Shown here piece by piece: positions 6,352-9,645 of a stretch of DNA of 9,645 nucleotides (its first letter is position 1; each line of letters opens with the position of its first letter). Position numbers and translations under genes: made by a program. The notes beneath the pieces were generated by a model. The model had not been told where the DNA came from, ran no database searches, and was given only the letters and a program-made list of their open reading frames with translations. The stretch comes from Candidatus Aerophobota bacterium (GTDB lineage: Bacteria > Aerophobota > Aerophobia > Aerophobales > B3-G15), in assembly GCA_014859225.1 (NCBI GenBank), contig JACUUP010000050.1:1-9645 (forward strand), read 5' to 3'.

Positions 6352-6368
6352 ATACCCCGTAAGGGTAT
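6352..6368 (+). promoter_or_regulatory. CsoR-type copper operator
   Basis: ATACCCCGTAAGGGTAT is an inverted repeat with 6-bp arms ATACCC/GGGTAT and a 5-base centre. G/C-tract dyads flanked by TA in this layout are the known operator form of CsoR repressors in front of copper genes (for example copZA of Bacillus). It lies 8 bases downstream of the -10, where bound apo-repressor would block transcription until Cu(I) releases it. The CopY box (TACAnnTGTA) is not present. Confidence 0.8.
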
Positions 6369-6410
6369 ATACTGAAATGAATCATGCGTAAAATTTCAGG
6401 GGAGATGAGT

Positions 6411-8831
6411 ATGGTTAAAAAAGTCGTGTTGCCAATAAAAGGAATGGCATGCGTGGGGTGTGCAATAAAAATAGAAAAATCTCTGGGCAAGGTGGCTCAA
6501 GTTAAAGAAGCTCGTGTGAATTTTGCAACAGAGAAAGCAACCATCGTTGTAGAGGAGTCGGTATCTCTTTTCTCCCTGTTGAAAGCGGTGCGCAATAGTG
6601 GATATGATGTTTCTGCCAGTCAGGTTGAGTTACACATTACTGACATGCGAAACACGAGCTGTGCAAACACCATAGAAAAAGCGCTCAGAAAAACCGAAGG
6701 TGTGCTTGAGGCTAAGGTGAATTTTGGCGCCGAAAAAGTCTCCGTCGTTTACATTCCCACTGTGGTGGACCCGGAAGAGTTGGTGAGGGTAGTTGATAGC
6801 ACCGGATACACTGCTAAGCTTCCGCAGATAAGGCCCGAAGCTATTGAGGATGAAGATATTCTAAAGATGAGGGAAGCCTGGAACAGGTTCAAATACTCCC
6901 TGGTCCCAGGTTCTATAATAATGGTTTTGATGGTAATTCACTACATGACGTCAATAAAGATTTCACTCTACGTGCCCATTACCCTTATTTTAGGGTTCCC
7001 GGTAGTTTTCATCTGGGGATGGCCAACTCAACGCTCCGCTCTTAAATCTTACAGAAATTTGAGTCCAAATATGGATGCTTTAATTTTCCTTGGCTCTATA
7101 CCACCCTATTTTATGGGCGTTCTTGGAATCTGGTTCCCCTACATAACCTTCGTTGAGATGGGAGTCTGGATTATGATATTTCACCTGCTTGGAATATACC
7201 TTACGGTGAAAGCTAAGGGGAGAGCATCTCAGGCTATCAAAAAGCTCTTGAAGTTGGGAGTAAAGAATGCAAGAATCCTGAGAGACGGTAACGAGGTGGA
7301 AGTGCCAATTTCTGAGGTCAAAGTGGGAAACATAATGATTGTCCGCCCTGGAGAAAAGATCCCCACTGATGGCAAGGTCTTTGAGGGTGAAAGTACGGTA
7401 GATGAATCAATGGCTACGGGGGAATCCATGCCGGTACGGAAAAGGAAGGGCGATGAGGCTATTGGAGCTACGGTAAACCAGCAGGGCCTCTTGAAGGTGA
7501 AGGCAACCAGAGTAGGAAAGGATACCTTCTTGTCTCACGTAATTAAGATGGTTCAGGAGTGTCAGGGAAGCAAGATACCAATTCAAGAATGGGCTAATAG
7601 GATAACCGGGTATTTAGTCCCCACAGTCATCGGGTACTCTTTGCTCATATTTGCGCTCTGGATGTTTTTTCCTGGATTCTTCGTCGGTTTTATTGGGCGC
7701 TTTGAGTTTCTGCCCTGGGTCAATGCAAGCCTTCCTATCTGGATATTGGCGTTCCTGGCGATGGTCGCAGTACTTGTGATTTCCTGCCCTTGTGCTTTAG
7801 GATTGGCCACTCCAACTGCACTGATGGTCGGAAGTGGTCTTGGCAGCGAGAAAGGTGCTTTAATTAGAAGGGGCGAAGCTATACAAACAATGAAAGAGGT
7901 CAAGGCTATTATACTCGACAAAACTGGGACTTTGACCAAAGGTAAGCCTGAAGTCACTGATGTTATATCTTTTGGTGTAGGTGAGGATAAGAAAGTCCTG
8001 TACTATGCTGCCAGCGTGGAGAAGGGCTCGGAACATCCACTCGGACAAGCAATAGTGAACCGTGCCAGAGAACTTCAACTCAGGCTGGATGAGCCAAAAT
8101 CATTCCAAGCTATAACTGGAATGGGGGTGAAGGGTATTATAAATGGTGCTGAGGTTCGCGTTGGTAAACCCGAATTGGTTGACGGCGCTAAACAGGAGCC
8201 AAAGCTACAGGAAAAACTGAATGAATTGCAGGAGCAGGCAAAAACTGCCATGGTCGTCACCGTGGATAAAAAAGTCGTGGGAGTAATCGCCGTCGCGGAC
8301 ACACTAAAGGAGGGTACCGTCGAGGTTGTGCGAGAACTCGAGCAGATGGGACTGAAAACCATCATGCTCACTGGTGATAATCAAAAGACTGCCGAAGCAA
8401 TAGCAAAGGAAGTCGGCATAAGCAAGGTATACGCAGAAGTCATGCCTGACCAAAAAGTGGAGGCGGTGCAACGGGCACAGCAAGAATACGGAATGGTTGC
8501 CATGGTTGGTGATGGCATTAACGATGCTCCAGCCATAACCGCATCAAATGTTGGTATTGCCATAGGGACAGGCACCGACATCGCAATTGAAGCCGGTGAC
8601 ATCATACTCGTGAGGGGTGATATCTCGGGAGTTGTCGCTGCGATTAAACTGTCAAAAGCTACTTTCAGGAAAATCAAGCAAGGCTATTTCTGGGCCTGGT
8701 TTTATAACGCCAGCGCTGTGCCCATTGCTGGCTTAGGACTTCTGCATCCGATGATAGGTGCTCTGGCAATGGCAATGAGCTCCTTCACCGTGACAATGAA
8801 CGCGCTGCGGTTGAGGAAAGCAAAAATCTAA
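6411..8831 (+). CDS. copA: Cu+-exporting P1B-type ATPase
   Basis: An 806-residue inner-membrane copper pump. Order of parts: HMA domain 1 with GMACVGC (C14, C17), a second HMA-like domain (residues about 71-138), membrane helices, the actuator motif TGES (336-339), the transmembrane CPC copper motif (459-461), phosphorylation site DKTGT (D503), the HP pair (542-543), TGDN (654-657), hinge GDGINDAP (700-707) and C-terminal helices with YN (765-766) and MSS (789-791). CPC with YN and MxxSS identifies the Cu+ (P1B-1) subtype. The second HMA domain reads DMRNTSC: its first metal-binding cysteine is replaced by Asn81, leaving C84 alone. The open frame begins at ATG 6384, but ATG 6411 lies 6 bases after AGGGGAG (6398-6404) and gives the usual N-terminus. 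The CsoR-type operator upstream implies induction by copper. Confidence 0.96.
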   Translation: MVKKVVLPIKGMACVGCAIKIEKSLGKVAQVKEARVNFATEKATIVVEESVSLFSLLKAVRNSGYDVSASQVELHITDMRNTSCANTIEKALRKTEGVLEAKVNFGAEKVSVVYIPTVVDPEELVRVVDSTGYTAKLPQIRPEAIEDEDILKMREAWNRFKYSLVPGSIIMVLMVIHYMTSIKISLYVPITLILGFPVVFIWGWPTQRSALKSYRNLSPNMDALIFLGSIPPYFMGVLGIWFPYITFVEMGVWIMIFHLLGIYLTVKAKGRASQAIKKLLKLGVKNARILRDGNEVEVPISEVKVGNIMIVRPGEKIPTDGKVFEGESTVDESMATGESMPVRKRKGDEAIGATVNQQGLLKVKATRVGKDTFLSHVIKMVQECQGSKIPIQEWANRITGYLVPTVIGYSLLIFALWMFFPGFFVGFIGRFEFLPWVNASLPIWILAFLAMVAVLVISCPCALGLATPTALMVGSGLGSEKGALIRRGEAIQTMKEVKAIILDKTGTLTKGKPEVTDVISFGVGEDKKVLYYAASVEKGSEHPLGQAIVNRARELQLRLDEPKSFQAITGMGVKGIINGAEVRVGKPELVDGAKQEPKLQEKLNELQEQAKTAMVVTVDKKVVGVIAVADTLKEGTVEVVRELEQMGLKTIMLTGDNQKTAEAIAKEVGISKVYAEVMPDQKVEAVQRAQQEYGMVAMVGDGINDAPAITASNVGIAIGTGTDIAIEAGDIILVRGDISGVVAAIKLSKATFRKIKQGYFWAWFYNASAVPIAGLGLLHPMIGALAMAMSSFTVTMNALRLRKAKI

Positions 8832-8845
8832 GGAGGTGAGCTAAT

Positions 8846-9016
8846 ATGGCAAAAGACCCAGTTTGCGGAATGGAAGTAGACGAGGATGAGGCAGTAGCTA
8901 CTTCTGAATACGGGGATAAAACCTATTACTTTTGTGCTGAAGGTTGCAGGAAACAATTTGATGAGAATCCTGAAAAGTACGCAGAAGGTAGCAAGAAAAG
9001 AGGCTGCTGTGGTTAA
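8846..9016 (+). CDS. YHS-domain metal-binding protein
   Basis: A 56-residue protein beginning MAKDPVCGMEV, the hallmark of the YHS domain, followed by YGDKTYYFCAEGCRKQFDENPEKY. The likely metal ligands are C7, C30 and C34; the C-terminus adds a Cys-Cys-Gly (54-56) that could form another soft-metal site. YHS proteins are often encoded beside or fused to P-type copper ATPases, and a copper-handling or chaperone role is inferred from that. It starts 14 bases after the copA stop behind a near-perfect AGGAGGTGAG ribosome site (8831-8840), so it is the second gene of the copper unit and probably highly translated. There is no CxxC HMA motif, so it is not CopZ. Confidence 0.9.
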   Translation: MAKDPVCGMEVDEDEAVATSEYGDKTYYFCAEGCRKQFDENPEKYAEGSKKRGCCG

Positions 9017-9049
9017 TAAGATTTTCTCCAAAAAGCTCTGCAGGTTTTT

Positions 9050-9085
9050 AGGGGTGGCAAAAAACCACCCCTCTTTTTTATTTTC
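9050..9085 (+). terminator. Rho-independent terminator of the copper unit
   Basis: Perfect 8-bp stem AGGGGTGG (9050-9057) and CCACCCCT (9065-9072), 7-base loop CAAAAAA, followed by a T-rich tract (9073-9085). It lies 33 bases after the YHS stop. The left flank gives no comparable U tract in the other direction, so it should act only on + strand transcripts. Confidence 0.92.
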
Positions 9086-9109
9086 TAAAGCCGAGGAGAG
9101 GTAGATTAT

Positions 9110-9137
9110 TTGACAAAAGGCCTTAGGTCGTTATGAT
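9110..9137 (+). promoter_or_regulatory. Orphan promoter with internal palindrome
   Basis: A perfect TTGACA (9110-9115) is followed after 16 bases by TATGAT (9132-9137, one mismatch). The spacer holds most of an 18-bp imperfect palindrome (9112-9129) with the perfect core AAGGCCTT and outer GAC/GTC. It points right, but there is no + strand gene downstream: only about 57 bases lie between it and the end of the oppositely oriented HD gene. Activity would yield a short RNA or an antisense transcript to that gene. Confidence 0.5.
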
Positions 9138-9194
9138 GAGGTTTGCACGAGATAAAAACTAATCCATAAAAAATAATTGGTTAAGTTAATTTAC

Positions 9195-9645
9195 TTATTT
9201 ATCCTTAAGATAAAGCTTTCTTGCCAGGTTCTTCCCTGTATCTGTAAGGAATATCTCCTCAATCTTCCTTTCAAGTTTGTTTTTACCCTGCTTGTTAATT
9301 TCATCCTTTAAGTTGACAAGGCAGTCCGCATCGTATACCAGTTTAAAGTTCTGGGTGTTAATCTTTCCCGGCGAGTGGTGATGAGCTATTATTTCACAAA
9401 TCTCTTCAACATCTTCTCTTTTGAGAGACATTTTGAGAAGAAACTCTTTTGCTACAGATGGTCCTTCTTTTTCCTGATAGGAAGGTGCTGCTTCGCCATA
9501 TTTTTTCTCCGCCTCTTTTATTCCTACATCATGCAAGATGCTCGTCGGAATAACAATGTGCCAGTCTCCTTCTTCTTTTTCAAGAAGCTTTTCTGCAAAC
9601 CGCATCACCTTCCTGGCATGCTCTATCCTCTTTTGGTCATTCCCA
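9195..9645 (-). CDS. HD-domain phosphohydrolase, C-terminal part (5' end outside window)
   Basis: The - strand frame is open from the right edge to the stop at 9195-9197. About 149 residues are visible, starting GNDQKRIEHARKV. The order His (in IEHARKV), then LHDVG, then AHHHSPG follows the metal-binding H...HD...H series of the HD superfamily, and the spacing matches small single-domain members of about 160-180 residues. HD proteins hydrolyse phosphate esters or nucleotides; the substrate here cannot be told. Met and Val codons near 9608 could be read as starts, but they would remove the first metal-binding His, so the true start is to the right of the window. The C-terminal third (KLVYDADCLVNL and a lysine/glutamate-rich helix) includes a DAD motif often seen after the third metal ligand. 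It is convergent with the copper unit and separated by the terminator. Confidence 0.88.
   Translation of the reverse strand, partial: GNDQKRIEHARKVMRFAEKLLEKEEGDWHIVIPTSILHDVGIKEAEKKYGEAAPSYQEKEGPSVAKEFLLKMSLKREDVEEICEIIAHHHSPGKINTQNFKLVYDADCLVNLKDEINKQGKNKLERKIEEIFLTDTGKNLARKLYLKDK

Noticed and set aside
6199-6490. A full 97-residue - strand protein containing the CsoR tail
   Set aside because: Its first half is antisense to the start of copA and the operator; only the last ~45 residues have CsoR character.
9133-9162. Nine-codon frame ATGATGAGG...TAA behind the orphan promoter
   Set aside because: Its ATG overlaps the -10 hexamer and lies upstream of the expected transcript start, so it would not be translated from that promoter.
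9135-9607. GATGAGGTTTGCA (9135-9147) resembles an inverted copy at 9595-9607 (12 of 13 bases)
   Set aside because: One short imperfect match 450 bases apart, with no flanking mobile gene or target duplication, is within what chance or coding bias could give.
1-9645. CRISPR array, tRNA, rRNA, transposase or integrase genes
   Set aside because: I saw no regularly spaced repeats, no tRNA cloverleaf, no rRNA sequence and no transposase or recombinase motifs on either strand.

Overview
The window reads as part of a bacterial chromosome from an anaerobic or sulfide-rich setting. It has strong Shine-Dalgarno sequences, sigma70-type promoter hexamers and a Rho-independent terminator. The lifestyle is inferred from a Thi4-type thiazole synthase, a stand-alone NIL-domain protein and a MoaD/ThiF pair beside cysteine synthase and a cysteine desulfurase. 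I could not assign a phylum. The left two thirds of the coding content is one sulfur and amino-acid gene run, followed by a scarred accessory segment and then a copper-export module.

Region 1 (1-5119, all + strand): the 3' end of threonine synthase, a ubiquitin-like sulfur carrier (MoaD/ThiS family), its E1-like activating enzyme (MoeB/ThiF family), a NIL-domain protein, Thi4 thiazole synthase, cysteine synthase CysK, a NifS/IscS cysteine desulfurase, and only the first 56 codons of a NifU/IscU scaffold. Gaps are short or genes overlap, so this is probably one operon or two. Together the genes look like a sulfur relay: desulfurase or sulfide as source, thiocarboxylated carrier protein as intermediate, and cysteine, thiazole or another sulfur compound as product.

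Region 2 (about 5113-6334): an accessory insert or scar. The NifU reading frame stops abruptly next to two tandem mini-hairpins. Then come a small protein and an AbiEii/AbiGii-type nucleotidyltransferase in an overlapping toxin-antitoxin-like pair, followed on the opposite strand by the C-terminal half of a CsoR-family copper repressor.

Region 3 (6316-9085): a promoter with a CsoR-type operator, the Cu+-exporting P1B-ATPase CopA, a 56-residue YHS metal-binding protein and a terminator. This is a complete copper-efflux transcription unit whose neighbouring repressor is only a remnant.

Region 4 (9086-9645): an intergenic stretch with a well-formed + strand promoter that has no gene behind it, then the 3' part of an HD-domain phosphohydrolase gene on the - strand that runs off the right edge.
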